A stretch of 64,000 nt of DNA. It comes from Myotis daubentonii. Its lineage: Eukaryota > Chordata > Mammalia > Chiroptera > Vespertilionidae. Of the stretch, positions 20,160-31,100 are shown piece by piece (the stretch's first letter is position 1; each line of letters begins with the position of its first letter). The translations under genes were made by a program, and so were the position numbers. The stretch lies in assembly GCF_963259705.1 (NCBI RefSeq), contig NC_081840.1:114176074-114240073 (forward strand), given 5' to 3'. Below the pieces are notes generated by a model, which was given only the letters and a program-made list of their open reading frames with translations, ran no database searches and had not been told where the DNA came from.

Positions 20160-20460
20160 CTATTTTTATAGCATCTATGGACTCCCAGGCTGACCAACCC
20201 CATATTTAAAGGTTGAAAATGCCAATTTTATAAGGTAAAGACCGATGTTCATTTATCTCTATTAAAGGCATTTACAAATGATTAATTGATTAAAAGGAGT
20301 ATAAAAGAAAATCATCTAAAATCTCACGCCACTGTGATTTATCTGATATTGAAGTTTAGTTTAGTTCTGAGCAAGAATTCTGCCTAAAAAATGCAGAAAT
20401 AAATGTTTTAACACCAAAGAATCAATAAATTATGCTAAGACTGAGACACCAAGCAATATG
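20160..20460. other. A/T-rich island, candidate conserved non-coding element
   Basis: An A/T-rich, repeat-free 300 bp between GC-richer flanks, with gattaattgattaaaagg, taaaatctcacgccactgtg and atttaaaggttgaaaatgcc. ATTA/TAAT homeodomain cores are frequent. No repeat family matches. Conservation is an inference from texture only. Confidence 0.3.
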
Positions 20461-20504
20461 CGGGAAGAGCTCTGAAGGTCTTGGCTGTCTGAGGAGCTGT
20501 GTCT

Positions 20505-20870
20505 GTCTGTGCACATGTGAGTGTGTGTATGCATGTGTTGTATGTGAGTCTAAGTGTGTCTGTGTATGTGTGCCTATGTGTGTACATTAGATCTTTGTAT
20601 GTGTGTCTGTGTTGATACTGTATATGTATCTTATGCATGTGAGTGTGTACAGTGTATGGGTGTCTCTTTGTGTGTCTATGTTGTGTGTGCATGTGTGTAT
20701 ACATGTGTGCATTGTATGTGCCTCTGTGTATGTGTATATGTGTGTGTTACATATGTGTCTCTGTATGTCTGTGGATATGTGTAGTAAATGTGGGTCGGTG
20801 TGCTCATGTGGTGTATGTGAGTGAGTGTGTGTTCATATGTGTGTATCTGAGTGTGTGTGTGTGTGTGTGA
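20505..20870 (+). repeat. Degenerate (TG)n-rich tract
   Basis: About 360 bp of interrupted TGTG/TATG sequence ending in (TG)10 at 20851-20869. The Cys/Val/Tyr-rich and His/Thr-rich frames across it are artefacts of this repeat. Confidence 0.95.
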
Positions 20871-21497
20871 GACCTTGGATATGTCATCCTGTGCCTGGCC
20901 TACAGTTCCCATAATTACAATACAAGGTGTGAGGACAACATGAACTCTTGGTTTCTGTGGGCACTGTCTGCTCAGCTCTCCTGTCGGAGCTCCGATGGTC
21001 CCTCAGTCTCCCTCCTGCTCTGGAAAGTCTCCCACTGGCCTTTCACCCTCCCTGCTCCCAAGTGATTGTGCGGTCCTTCCCGTGTCCACACACTGTCCCA
21101 GCCGCCGTGGAGCTGAGCCCTTGCCTGTGTTGCAAACGCAGCCATCTCTCGCCTTTACACTTAGTGACCTTGGGAAGCCCCTCCTCCTGCCTGGACTGCA
21201 GGCAGCAAAATGAGGCCGTGAGAAACACCTCCGGCTTTGACATTCTCAATAGGCAGGCTCCTGCCCCAGGTGAGCAGGTGGGGTCTGGGACATGGTCCAG
21301 GAAATGCCACGCACACTACTCTCCTCTCCAGACTGGACACTCCTCCACGGCATGCAGCGTCCCAGCGGCAGCACAGGGCCTGGCACAGAGCGAGGTATGA
21401 AGCCTGTGCAGAAAGAGGCGAGGCTGATTAGCTGAACCAGCACCCCTACAGCCTCCCCTCCTGCACCCTCCGCGCACCAGATTTAGGACTCAGAATG
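20871..21497. other. Unique GC-rich sequence
   Basis: No gene recognised. The frame at 20948-21400 has no domain, and the complementary strand is open over similar lengths, so it is probably chance. A CT-rich tract follows at 21498-21550. Confidence 0.35.
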
Positions 21498-22159
21498 CTC
21501 GCTCTCTCTCCCTTTCTCTTTCTCTCTCTCTCCCTCCCTTCCTCCCTCCCCCTGCACTACAGAGCCACCTGGGAGCACTTACCAGTGATGGTGCCCAGTT
21601 CTTCTCAGACCAAGTGAATCAATCTCTTCAATCCCTGAGCAGAGGTCCAGCCTTCTGCATGTCAACGTTCCCACGTCACTCTAACGTGCAGGGCAGGCTG
21701 GGAACCACTGCCCTCGTGGCCAGAGACTCTCCAGACACTCTCAGCAGAGCCCAAATGAAAGGTCTTAAGCCATGACTTTGCTTCCAAGTTTCCTGTTGAG
21801 CTATAACATACAAATATCAAGCCTCCCCGAGTTTCTAATTGCAGTGGCCTGGCCTGGACCTGGAAAGTCGCACCTAACTCAGCCCCCAGGCCCCTGGTGC
21901 TGGCGCAGGCGGTCCTTGGTCCTCTCAGAGCCAGCCCGGGAGGCTTCAGAGGCAGAGCCGTGTAGGAGTGCCCCCGCCTGAGTGTCACAAGCCGCTTCAG
22001 AATAAGCATCACTAGTGGTAGGAAACCCTAGCTTCCTGCTGCCCCTCATCCTCAACTTTGAGACATTCTTAGCCAGCCTGGCTGTCCCTGCCTTTGTTCA
22101 AAGGCTCTGATGATGATACCTGGTCCCTTGTGCAGCGTGTGAAGACCCAGGGGGGTCGT

Positions 22160-22300
22160 CCAGGGCCTCATCTCGAGCCTTCTCCCATGGCTGTTACACC
22201 TCTACGTGTGCAATTCTCTCTGCTCGGCTCACTCCTGCCTGTCTCCTCACCTGCCTGGGCTAAACTCCTACTCACCTCTCAGGTCTCCTGACCCCACATT
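22160..22300 (+). repeat. Possible L2 LINE 3' end relic
   Basis: The text gcaattctctctgctcggct, then cctgggctaaactcctactc and acctctcaggtctcctgacc, follows the order seen in L2 3' ends. It is weak, and the family is inferred from text pattern only. Confidence 0.35.
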
Positions 22301-22924
22301 GGTCCAAGTCACCACTTACCCCTCTCACAGCTCCTAGAGCCCCAGGCGTAAGTCCTGGGTCGTCCACCAACCCACGCCCTTCAGGAGCGCAGGAACTGGG
22401 CCACCTGTGCCCACTACTCTCCATGGTAATCACATGTCTGCCCAGGGCCTGCCGTGTAAGAGGTGCTCAGTAACTATTTGCAGAATGAATAAATGAAATT
22501 ACATAAACACGCATTTCTTCAGTCTCAGTGATTCTTACCCCAATAGGTTTTCCATCCTCATCGAGTGAGCAGGCAGGGAATGTATAATTGAGGTTGTTCT
22601 GAAAATGCAGCACAGCAGCTATAGGTTGCATGTGTGTGAGTTCAGGTAGCCATGCACACATGGGACATATACAAACGTGCATGTGTGGTAGTTAGAAGCT
22701 GAGGCTGCATTTAGGTTGAACTCAGACATCTTGGCCCATGGCCTTTACCCAACAATCATGCAATGGCTCCCGGGAGTTTGGTTTTCTCCCTGGAACACAG
22801 GCCTCCTCCAGGCCTACAGGGTGTGCAGTGCTCAGAGCCTGAGTGCCCGGGGGTGGGGACAAAGGGAGCCTCAGTTGTCTGGGGTTTAACCAGAGAAGGG
22901 TTTGGGGATAGTAGAAAGAGCATA

Positions 22925-23165
22925 GCTCTGGAGTCTGACTGGGGTGGGTTCAAATCCATGCCCTGATTTTCCTCGCCAGCTTTGTGACCTAGACCAGTTT
23001 TCAGTGTCCTGCTCTGCCCAGAAAAACACGGGTAACTCAGCCAGCTGCCGGTGCTGACAGGTAGAACTGGCTGGTGAAGCAATAGGCTTTGCTCTTACCT
23101 TTTAAAAGGTGTTGATCCCCCAACACTGCCTAGCATAGGGCATTACATATAGTCAGTGCTTAATG
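22925..23165 (+). repeat. Probable MIR relic
   Basis: gctctggagtctgactgggg, ggttcaaatccatgccctga and gctttgtgacctagaccag are the MIR 5' half. The end agcatagggcattacatata, then agtcagtgcttaatgaaaa, matches the MIR 3' end. Confidence 0.7.
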
Positions 23166-23181
23166 AAAATCTGGCTGCTTG

Positions 23182-23383
23182 CCCTGGCCAGGTGACTCGG
23201 TTGGAGCAGCGTCCTGTACACTGAGAGATTATAGGTTTGATTCTTGGTCAGGGCATGTATGGGAGGCAACCGATCAATGTTTCTCTCTCACATCAATGTT
23301 TCTCTCTTTCCCTTCCTCTTGCTCCAAAATCAGTAAACATATCTTTAGGTGAGAATATAGGAAGGAAGGAAGGAAGGAAGGAA

Positions 23384-23476
<93 letters not shown>

Positions 23477-23490
23477 GGAGAAAGAAAGAA
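23182..23490 (+). mobile_element. VES-like SINE with expanded GAAA tail
   Basis: Sense SINE: ccctggccaggtgactcggt, ggtttgattcttggtcaggg, then paired atgtttctctctcacatcaa and gctccaaaatcagtaaacat. Its A-rich tail has grown into (GGAA)n at 23360-23388 and (GAAA)n at 23388-23490. The flanks aaaatctggctgcttg and aaaacctggttggcttg are a degraded target duplication. Confidence 0.85.
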
Positions 23491-23493
23491 AGA
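23360..23493 (+). repeat. (GGAA)n/(GAAA)n microsatellite
   Basis: About seven GGAA units then about 26 GAAA units, with one interruption near 23477. It arises from the tail of the VES SINE. The Lys/Arg/Glu-rich and Ser/Phe-rich frames over it are artefacts. Confidence 0.98.
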
Positions 23494-23614
23494 AAACCTG
23501 GTTGGCTTGATTTAGCACCTGGCCCAGAGACTGGCACATAGTAGATACTCAATAGTTCCTCCTGGAAACAGTGCTGACCTGAGTCTCAGGGGGCCTGGGG
23601 GCACAGCCCAGTTC

Positions 23615-23639
23615 TGTGTGTGTGTGTGTGTGTGTGTGT
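23615..23639 (+). repeat. (GT)n microsatellite
   Basis: About 12 GT units. Confidence 0.95.
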
Positions 23640-23879
23640 TGCTGTCCCTGTGACCTTGAACAAGCACACACCCTTTTCCTGGGCCCCAGCTTCTTCCAAG
23701 GTCAAAGGAGTGTGCTGAGCCCCTGCTGCCTCATTCTTCCATGTTAAGTTTCACCTTGTTTGGGAGGCTTCTGCCCAGGGGTGGTGAGGTCCTGGCTGGG
23801 TCCCCCAGGAGGCAGGTGCAGACCAGGGTGCAGGCTGCCAGCGCCAATCTGGCCCTGCTCCTGGCCTGCAGGGAGGGGA

Positions 23880-24080
23880 GCCGTGTTCCTCTCCGACCTG
23901 CTGATAATAGAAAAGGGCTCCTTCAATTGAGCTGTTTCCTTCTTTTGCCCTAAGCTATGAGGAGTAGATTGGATGGAAATTATCAAGCCTTCTCATCTAG
24001 AATAAATATTCTTGAAATGGAGCAAGTTATAAATAAGCAAGCAGCAATCTCCTGTGTTATGAATATATAATTTCCATCTT
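23880..24080. other. A/T-rich island, candidate conserved non-coding element
   Basis: Repeat-free sequence with ctgctgataatagaaaaggg, ttcaattgagctgtttcctt, aattatcaagccttctcatc and gaatatataatttccatctt. It sits in GC-richer flanks. The CAATTG and GATAA-type cores suggest transcription-factor sites, but conservation is only inferred. Confidence 0.3.
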
Positions 24081-24769
24081 TAATAGCTGACTTGGCCCCA
24101 GGGACTATCTGAAAATGGCCTGTCTGGTCCTGATATTTTATGTTTCTTTAAAAAAAGGTCTCCAAACTTTTGTTTCTGATTCCTTGGAGAGTTAAGTCTC
24201 TGGGGGAAATAATGAGAGTTGAAAGTCACAGTGAGCCCAAGTATCAAGGGCAGGTACTTTATTTTCAAAAAAACCCCAGAGAATGCAAAGGCTCACATAG
24301 AATTGGAGAGTGAAGGCTGGGAGGGGCAGCTGAGCTTGGCTTGTCCCACCCTCTCATTTTACAGAAAGGCAGAATGACTGCCCAAAGACACAGCAGTGAA
24401 CTACATTCTACAAGTCTAGAAGCAGGCCTGTCAGATTCACCAGGCTGCTGGCGGGCTCTCTCTTCCAAGAGGCTGAGGAGAGAGACTGAGGATCCAGATT
24501 CTGGAGTTCACAAAATCCTCCAGGGATGACTGACAAGGAGGTTTGCCTCCAGTGGTGGCCCAAGAATGAGGGGAGTTGCCTTGGCTCAGAGGCAAAATTA
24601 TGAGGCCCAGTAAGCACTGGGCACTGATTTTTCTGAGACCTTGAGCCAAGTCTGTGTCTCAGCCTTGCATTCAGGAGCCTGACACCTGTCCTTTCTCCTT
24701 CTGTAGCCCCAACGTCCAAGGATGGGATACTGCCTGGCGTGCAGCCTGGTGTCATGAGGACAATGGGCT

Positions 24770-24915
24770 GTGGGGCCTCACAGATCCCACCTGACTATTG
24801 ACTCCTCCGCTCTGCGGTACTGAATAAGCTTCTCTTAGCCTTGATGTCCTAATCTGTCAAATGGGAATGAGGACGGCTGATAGGATTAAAGGAGACAATG
24901 TGTGTAAATCAGGCC
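24770..24915 (+). repeat. MIR SINE relic
   Basis: ctgaataagcttctcttagc, cttgatgtcctaatctgtca and aatgggaatgaggacggctg follow the MIR core in order, ending in a taggattaaaggagacaat phrase. Confidence 0.7.
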
Positions 24916-25109
24916 ACTGCACTGCACTGGGACTGCTCCTGCCTGAGAGCCCCTGGTTTGGATGAGCCCAACAATTGTGTGTTCATTCACCTCATCTCCT
25001 GGAGATAATGAATCTTCTCCAGAGCCCACATGCTCCTCCTTGGCCCACAGCAGTGTCCAGTGTAGGGCAGCCATCCTGCAGGTGTCCAAGCCAGGCCATA
25101 TGGATAGCT

Positions 25110-25330
25110 GAGCGCCTACCAGGGCCTGGTGACACGTCTAGTAATGGCTACCAGTTATCAGCATCGACTCTGTGTTACATTCAGAAATGCACTGACTCAT
25201 TTTATCCTGAGCACAACACTACAGGACGGGCGTCGTTGTCCCCATTTTAAAGATGAGCAAAAGGAGGTTTGCTAGGTGATTAAGGAACTTGCCCAAAGTA
25301 GTACAGCGCGGCATGGCAGGGCTAACACCA
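25110..25330 (+). repeat. MIR SINE relic (3' half)
   Basis: tcattttatcctgagcacaa, cgtcgttgtccccattttaa, agatgagcaaaaggaggttt and aggaacttgcccaaagtag are the MIR2/MIRb 3' half in order. Confidence 0.75.
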
Positions 25331-25499
25331 GCCTAACGCAGGACCTCTTGTCCCTCTTCTCCGTCACCCTCTTGCAGGATGACCTGCTTTTTCCAGGATC
25401 AGAGTAAAGCTGGAAAGCGAATGAATTCCGCAGCAGGGCCCCTATGGTGGGAGCAGGGGCAGTGGGGAGACACTAATGCCCGTGCAGTGTGTGTGTTAA

Positions 25500-25680
25500 A
25501 TGTAAATGTCCCCTCCTGTGGGCCTCAGGTACACTCATAATTATGAGCCGGCGTGTGCGTTCTGATTTTGATCGCATTCGCTCTAATGGCTTCACGTTTT
25601 TAAGCTGTTTAATTACTAGTCAGTGCTGCCTCGAAAGCTAATGTGAGATGTGCACTTTGCATCTGGGACAAGGGCTTCCT
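25500..25680. other. Candidate conserved non-coding element with a 14-bp palindrome
   Basis: Contains the perfect palindrome CTCATAATTATGAG at 25534-25547, then gattttgatcgcattcgctc, gctgtttaattactagtcag and gctaatgtgagatgtgcact. It holds several TAAT/ATTA cores and CpGs in unusual AT-rich contexts, with no repeat match. Confidence 0.35.
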
Positions 25681-25939
25681 CAGCGGGCAGCGGGGAAGCC
25701 ACGCGGGGCCTGCGGGTGGGCCAGCTGATGTCTCCCTCCTTGAGAGGTGCTCTCCAGCCCCAGCCCTCCCTGCCATTTGCCACTTGTCTCTGAAACCACA
25801 GAATCTGTATATCTGGGGAGAACTCAACAATTGGCTAGCCCGTTCCCCCTCCTTCCCTCACAAAAGGGGGAACTGAGGCCCCAAAAGGTGCCATGGGTTG
25901 CAATGACTGGCATTTGTGGGGTTTCTTTCTTACTTGCTA

Positions 25940-26095
25940 GGTGATTTCTAGCATATATGTCCATTTGCATTCCTAATTTCAGTAGTCAAAGACTTTCCCA
26001 AGCTAAATCCTCACTGTTTGAAGCTAATTTACGTCTCATTTTCATTAATAGCTCAGCAACAATCACGCAGTGGAATATTTCCCCAGGTGGGAAAA
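25940..26095. other. A/T-rich island, candidate conserved non-coding element
   Basis: Contains atgtccatttgcattcctaa (an octamer-like ATTTGCAT), aagctaatttacgtctcatt, ttcattaatagctcagcaac and aatcacgcagtgg. No repeat family is recognised. Inferred from texture only. Confidence 0.35.
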
Positions 26096-26269
26096 AAAGA
26101 GTCTCAGCCAGGATATCAGGATGTCTGCTAGCTCCTGCTGTGTGTCTCTGGACAAGCTGGGTCACCTCTCTGGTCTGTGATTTCCTTCCAAAGTCAATGC
26201 AGGCATTGAGTTATCTCAGTATTTTTCCACACACTGTTCTATAAACCACTCTGTAAAGCAGAGCATGCC

Positions 26270-26400
26270 ACAACATGTAAATATTTATTATTTAGGAACA
26301 TTTTTTTTGAAAGGTTACATAGTCTAATAAGTTTGGGCAATGCTGGATTCAAGTTAAGTTATATTTATTTATTTATTTATTTATTTGCCAACATATGTGC
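26270..26400. repeat. A/T-rich stretch with (ATTT)n
   Basis: Tetranucleotide (ATTT)5-6 at 26361-26385. The flanking tagtctaataagtttgggcaa may be an old DNA-transposon or LTR scrap, not assigned. Confidence 0.6.
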
Positions 26401-27800
26401 TATGTCTTTACTGTAACACAGCACCTTGTGGCCTCTAAGAGGAGCGGATCTTTTCATAGCACACTTGTCAATGTCTTCTGTGCACAGAGCTCCCAGGAGA
26501 ATGGGCTGAGAAAGCTGGTGGGGAAGGGTCCCAGGTATCCTCTGACCTCATTCTCTGAACTTCTGTGCCCGTAAGAGACGAGGAATAAAGGAGACAGCTC
26601 TTGTGACATCCTCTCAGCCTCAAGACTTGAACCATCACTTCCCCCAAAAGTCACTACACTCTGTTCGGGCACTCTCAGACCACGCACTCTGAGGCCAGCT
26701 CAGGCCTTGATTCCGCCACTCTTGGCCACAGCACCTGTACTGGACACAACAACTCGCAACGGTCTCGCCTGCCTTACTGCTCCACCAACCTCAGTGTCCC
26801 CTCAGGCCGACAGGATCCTGGCCATCTCCTTGTCCGCCCCAGCACTCCCCATCCCCAACCCTGCCCCCACATGAAAACTTATGCAGAGGCAGCAATCTCA
26901 GCCCCGGAAATGAACCCAGGCTTGGGATCAGAGCCAGATTCAGGTTCTGTCTTTGCAACTTCCTTGTTCTATATTCTAGATCAGTGGCTGAACTGAGAAG
27001 TGATCATGGTACTGACTGCCTCGCTCTGGGATGAAGACGAGAAGGACCTGATGTTTGCCTTAGCCAAAGTCCCTTTGAAAGCAGAGCCTGAGGCAAAGGC
27101 TAGTGTGTCACTGGTTTTTGTTTCGGGGGTTTTTTGTCACTATTTTTTGAAGAGTGCAGCCCCAGGGATACAGGAGTGAAGGAAATGGGCAAAGCTGGAG
27201 AGAGAAAAAGCAAGAGGATATGAGTCCAGAAGAATGTAGCTACCCAATGGTGTCAAACCTGACTGACTGATTGATCTCTTGAAAATGGCTTTCAAAAGAC
27301 TAGATGGTGACTGCTTCTTAGGACAGTCCATCCACGGGGAGGACGGGGGAGCAGGTGCCCAGAGGCTCCTGTGTCCCGCTGCTCAAAGGCCTGCCCGGGG
27401 TTTCCCCCGCCACGCTTCCTGTGCGCGGTGCGCGTCCTGCGTGGGTCCTATTGATCTCAGGTCTCAACATGACCAGGGAGCCCGGAGCAAGAGTGACCTG
27501 TGTGTGGCGCAGACAGGAGGGGAAATGTTTGGGTGTGCCTACATTAACGTGCCAGTCACACAGAGCTGGCCGCGGACGGAGGAACGTGCCAAAAAAAGTG
27601 TCTAAGACCCTAGAGATGGATCTCGAGTCATGCAGAAGCGTCTGTGTGTCCACCCTCACACCACCAGCCGCTTCTGCCTTCCCACACCCCACTCACACAC
27701 TGCAGCCGGGGACCTCGGCTCTGTGTGAAAACAGATGTTCTCCCTTTTCCTCCAAGAATAGGTACAAGTCCAATTAGTCTGGTAAGACTTAAAACACCGG
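26401..27800. other. Unique sequence, including a small CpG-rich patch
   Basis: No gene recognised. A short CpG-dense patch at 27395-27450 (ggtttcccccgccacgcttc, then tgtgcgcggtgcgcgtcctg) is too short for a CpG-island promoter call. Open frames at 27279-27777 overlap one another on both strands and show no domain. A MIR-like piece lies around 26930-27060. Confidence 0.35.
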
Positions 27801-27819
27801 GTTACTGAAACAAGCCACA

Positions 27820-29480
27820 GTCCCTGCTGCTCTCGCTCCTCCTGAGGCCCCCATCCATAGTCATCACATCTCACATCCATGACTCAATCTTCATGTCACT
27901 CATCCTCCACCAGCGATTGGCTTACCAGGCGGGTGACCTGGAACATCATCCCTAAGGACTTTGAGCTTAGTTTGCTCAGTCCTCAGGAGCTGTGACTGAT
28001 GCAATTGCTCATTTACAAATTCTTTCATCAGGCAAAGGGTCACCAAGACTCCCCTGAGAATCCCTGTCCCCATTGGCAGCAACAGCCCTTGCCCCTCACA
28101 GTAGTCAAGGTAAATTACTTCCGCCAGATGCTAACTCCTCTCCTTGTTTGCTGGTCCACTGACATGAGGACATAAAGTCACAGCTTTTAAGTCCAGTGGG
28201 ATGCTTACGATGTCTCCTGCAAGGAGTATTAGCCCTACGATGGAAGTGTCAGCTGCCTGGGTACCAGGACCCCCAACCTCACAGAGCCTGAGTTCTGTTG
28301 GGACAAGAAGCATAAACGCTGCCAGAGCGTCGCTGGGAGAGATGGCAACAGCAAATCAACTTTCAGCCCTCAGCTCCCAGACCCACAGATTTCAGCATGG
28401 GAACGGAACCACTTATGGCTGTTGATTGGTTGCTTAGACTACATCCTAAAGGACAGTGCTCCAACCCCACAGCCTGTGTCTCCAAGCTCAGCCTTTAAAA
28501 GGTCACTATCACTATTGCAACTGGGTAGTGGGTACATGATAGCACCAGGGGATCCCATGGCCATGTCCGTTGTCATACCTCTTTTGCCATACAGTGGGTA
28601 GGAGTCCCTGACATGTGGGAAATTATGTAGGGGATGAAGTATTCCATATGGTGGAGCTGGGGGTAGGGGGCCACAAACTCCGCCCAGTAAGGAGACATCA
28701 CTGTTCTCTCTGGGACAGGAAGGCTCCAGTGTGATCAACCCATCAATACGTGGTGGGCCAGTGCTCCGTCTGGATGGTTTCACGTTGACGGCTCAGGGGC
28801 CCTTGCCCTTGGCAGACCTGACATTTCAGAGCAGCAGTCATGGGACGAGATTTGGTGAGATGGACCCCCTGCCGTGGCTTTCATGGCTCCCATCCTTGCC
28901 TCCAGTGACTATGGAGAGAGCCAGCGGACACCCACAGATGGGTTGTCCTGCCCTCCAGTTGTTAAATGTCTGCTGGGTAGTGGACGTTCATATGAGACCA
29001 CAAGACCTGCCTGCTGTGTGCCTGTTCTCTTAAGCCCTCTCATATCTCTTTTCCTCAGACATTCTCATCCCTGACCTTACGGTTTTCTTCCTTTCTGGCT
29101 CTTGACCGAACAGCCCAGCCATTAGCACTGCATCTTTGTATACGCTTTCCCCCGGTCACTTTCCTTGCAGCTCCATGCGAGGAGATTTCCCTCGGGCCGT
29201 GCAGCTTGGGCCTGTAGCTCTGCAGTCTCTTCAACTCAGGATGACACATCACCCTCCTGGGAACCAGGCCCACGTTTCCTCCTTCTTCATCAGACAATTG
29301 GAGAGAATCCCCACCCTGTGAGGAGTAGGTATTCACTGAGAGAAACTGCTGCTCTGTGCGGGTCACATGTTCGTGTAATTTACTCATGCCTCTGAACACA
29401 TTTGGACTTGGTCCCAAATGTGCAATTTCCATCATAACTAAACTGCTCACTCAGATCAAGATGGGGAGGTCAGTTCCATA
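27820..29480 (-). mobile_element. Possible ERVL-MaLR internal region, antisense, decayed
   Basis: About 1.6 kb of evenly old, moderately GC sequence. On the minus strand it carries fragments resembling MaLR/ERVL internal text, for example nfrgmsklhehvtrteqq (29055-29450) and a Gly/Glu-rich stretch at 27656-27880. It has many stops and no intact domain. No flanking LTR was recognised. The name rests on recall of the repeat's texture and may be wrong; an ERV of another class is possible. Confidence 0.4.
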
Positions 29481-29828
29481 GTCAGACAGTGTCCCATGAC
29501 CATTTTAAGTGGTACCCAGAGCAAGAGTTCTCTGCCATGAGAATAATGGCCTTCTCTGGGACCCTAGAGGTCTGCCCTTCAATTATTCTGTAACCGCTTG
29601 CCAGGGACTGCCCCCAGCATCCTTGTCTCCCATGAAGCCCTCTGGTACCATGAGACCTTCCGGGTCAGATGGGCCCAGTGACAGGCAGTGCCGACCACAG
29701 CCTGGGTGTGCTGCAGAGCCCTCTCTTAGTCTCAGAAAGTCACTCTGTTTTAGCCATGTGCAACTTGTAAGATTTAGTAGGATACTAAATTTTATTTGTC
29801 ACTTTTCTAAATGTATTTTTGAATAAAT
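29481..29828. other. Unclassified sequence
   Basis: May continue the antisense ERV-like block, then becomes A/T-rich. No gene is seen. Confidence 0.3.
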
Positions 29829-29839
29829 AAAACATTCTA

Positions 29840-30056
29840 GCCGAAACCGGTTTGGCTCAGTGGATAGAGCGTTGGCCTGCGGACTGAAGGGTCCCAGGTT
29901 CGATTCCGGTCAGGGGCATGTACTTGGGTTGCGGGCATATCCCCAGTAGGAGATGTGCAGGAGGCAGCTGATCGATGTTTCTCTCTCATCGATGTTTCTA
30001 GCTCTCTATCTCTCTCCCTTCCTCTCTGTAAAAAATCAATAAAATATATTTTAAAA
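29840..30056 (+). mobile_element. VES-type SINE, young
   Basis: Clean VES SINE: aaaccggtttggctcagtgg, gggtcccaggttcgattccg (a perfect B-box GGTTCGATTCC), gtgcaggaggcagctgatcg, then atgtttctctctcatcgatg and aaaaatcaataaaatatatt with an A tail. The target duplication aaaacattcta is at 29829-29839 and 30057-30067. Low divergence indicates recent insertion. Confidence 0.96.
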
Positions 30057-30205
30057 AAAACATTCTAACAGTTCCAAAATTAAAAATATTTTAAAAGTAT
30101 ACAGTAAAGTGCCTCCCTTCTACCACTAATTTTCTTTTCAGAAGAAAAAATTCTGCACTTAATTTCTTTTGACTTCTTCTAGAGACACTTTATCCTTATA
30201 TAAGC

Positions 30206-30207
<2 letters not shown>

Positions 30208-30244
<37 letters not shown>

Positions 30245-30253
30245 TGTGTGTGT
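30208..30253 (+). repeat. (GT)n microsatellite
   Basis: About 16 GT units, then a CGCG interruption and four to five more. Confidence 0.96.
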
Positions 30254-30377
30254 ATCTTCTCACCTCCTGCCATTTTTAAACACAATTGGTAGTTTGTAGT
30301 TCTATTTCTTACTGGTTTAACTCAACACTATATTCAAGCCATCTTCACATAGCAACACATAAAGAGGTTCCTCATTA

Positions 30378-30997
30378 TCCTATATAATAAAAGCGTAATA
30401 TGCTAAGTGTCCAGTTGTCCGGTCATCCGTTCAACCAATCAAAGCATAATACACTAATAATATGCTAAGGCCGCTCAACCACTGGTTATAATGTACACGA
30501 CCACCAGGGGGCAGATGCTCCGACCAGTAGTTAGTTTGCTGCTGGAGTCTGGCCGATCCGGATTGAGCAAGATGGGCTGGACATGCCCTGGAGCCCTCCT
30601 ACAGTCCCTTCCCAGCTGGCCAACCTCCCGCATCCCTCCCCGGCCCTGATCGTGCACCGGTGGGGTCCCTTGGCCTCGCCTGCACCCTCTTACAATCCAG
30701 GACCCCTCAGGGGATGTCAGAGAGCTGGTTTTTGGCCTGACAGCTGAACGACCAGTCACTATGATGGGCACTGACCACAGGTGGAGCGCCACTCAGCCAG
30801 AAGCCCTGAGCTAGGCTCATGGCTGGCGAGGGCAGCAGCGGTGGTGGGAGCCTTTCCTGCTTCTGCAGCAACACTATGGATGTCCGACTGACTGAAGCCA
30901 TCAGTCAGACATCCTCTGAGGGCTCCTGGACTGTGAGAGGGCACAGGCCGGGCTGAGGGACCCCCGAGTGTACAAATTTTGTGCACTGGGCCTCTAG
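30378..30997 (+). mobile_element. Non-autonomous Helitron (HeliBat type), 620 bp
   Basis: Starts TCCTATATAATAAAAGCGTA and ends GTGCACTGGGCCTCTAG, with A at 30377 and T at 30998. It contains cgaccaccagggggcagatg, a partial arm of the family palindrome, and unique filler in the centre. No coding sequence. The longest such element in the window. Confidence 0.95.
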
Positions 30998-31100
30998 TAG
31001 TTTATAATCATCTAGGAGTCCGTTAAATGGATTGCCAAAATCTATTTAACGATTCTCCTATTGACTGGCTTATAGTCCTTTGAAATCGCAGAGAGGACCA

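Larger units (their letters stand above)
30068..31100 (-). mobile_element. Old L1M-type 3' end, antisense, split by a Helitron
   Basis: Old L1 3' text in antisense (tttcttactggtttaactca, agcaacacataaagaggttc, ctcatta) is interrupted at 30378 by a Helitron and may resume at 30998. The right part is poorly conserved. A (GT)n microsatellite lies at 30208-30253. Confidence 0.5.

Noticed and set aside
23360..23493. Lys/Arg/Glu-rich protein frame
   Set aside because: Encoded purely by the GAAA microsatellite.
27395..27450. CpG island promoter
   Set aside because: Only about 50 bp of CpG-dense sequence, too short, and no exon or TATA/initiator pattern could be tied to it.
29860..29905. tRNA-like A and B boxes as a tRNA gene
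   Set aside because: Part of a VES SINE with tail and target duplication; no acceptor stem or terminator consistent with a functional tRNA. The same applies to the other VES copies.
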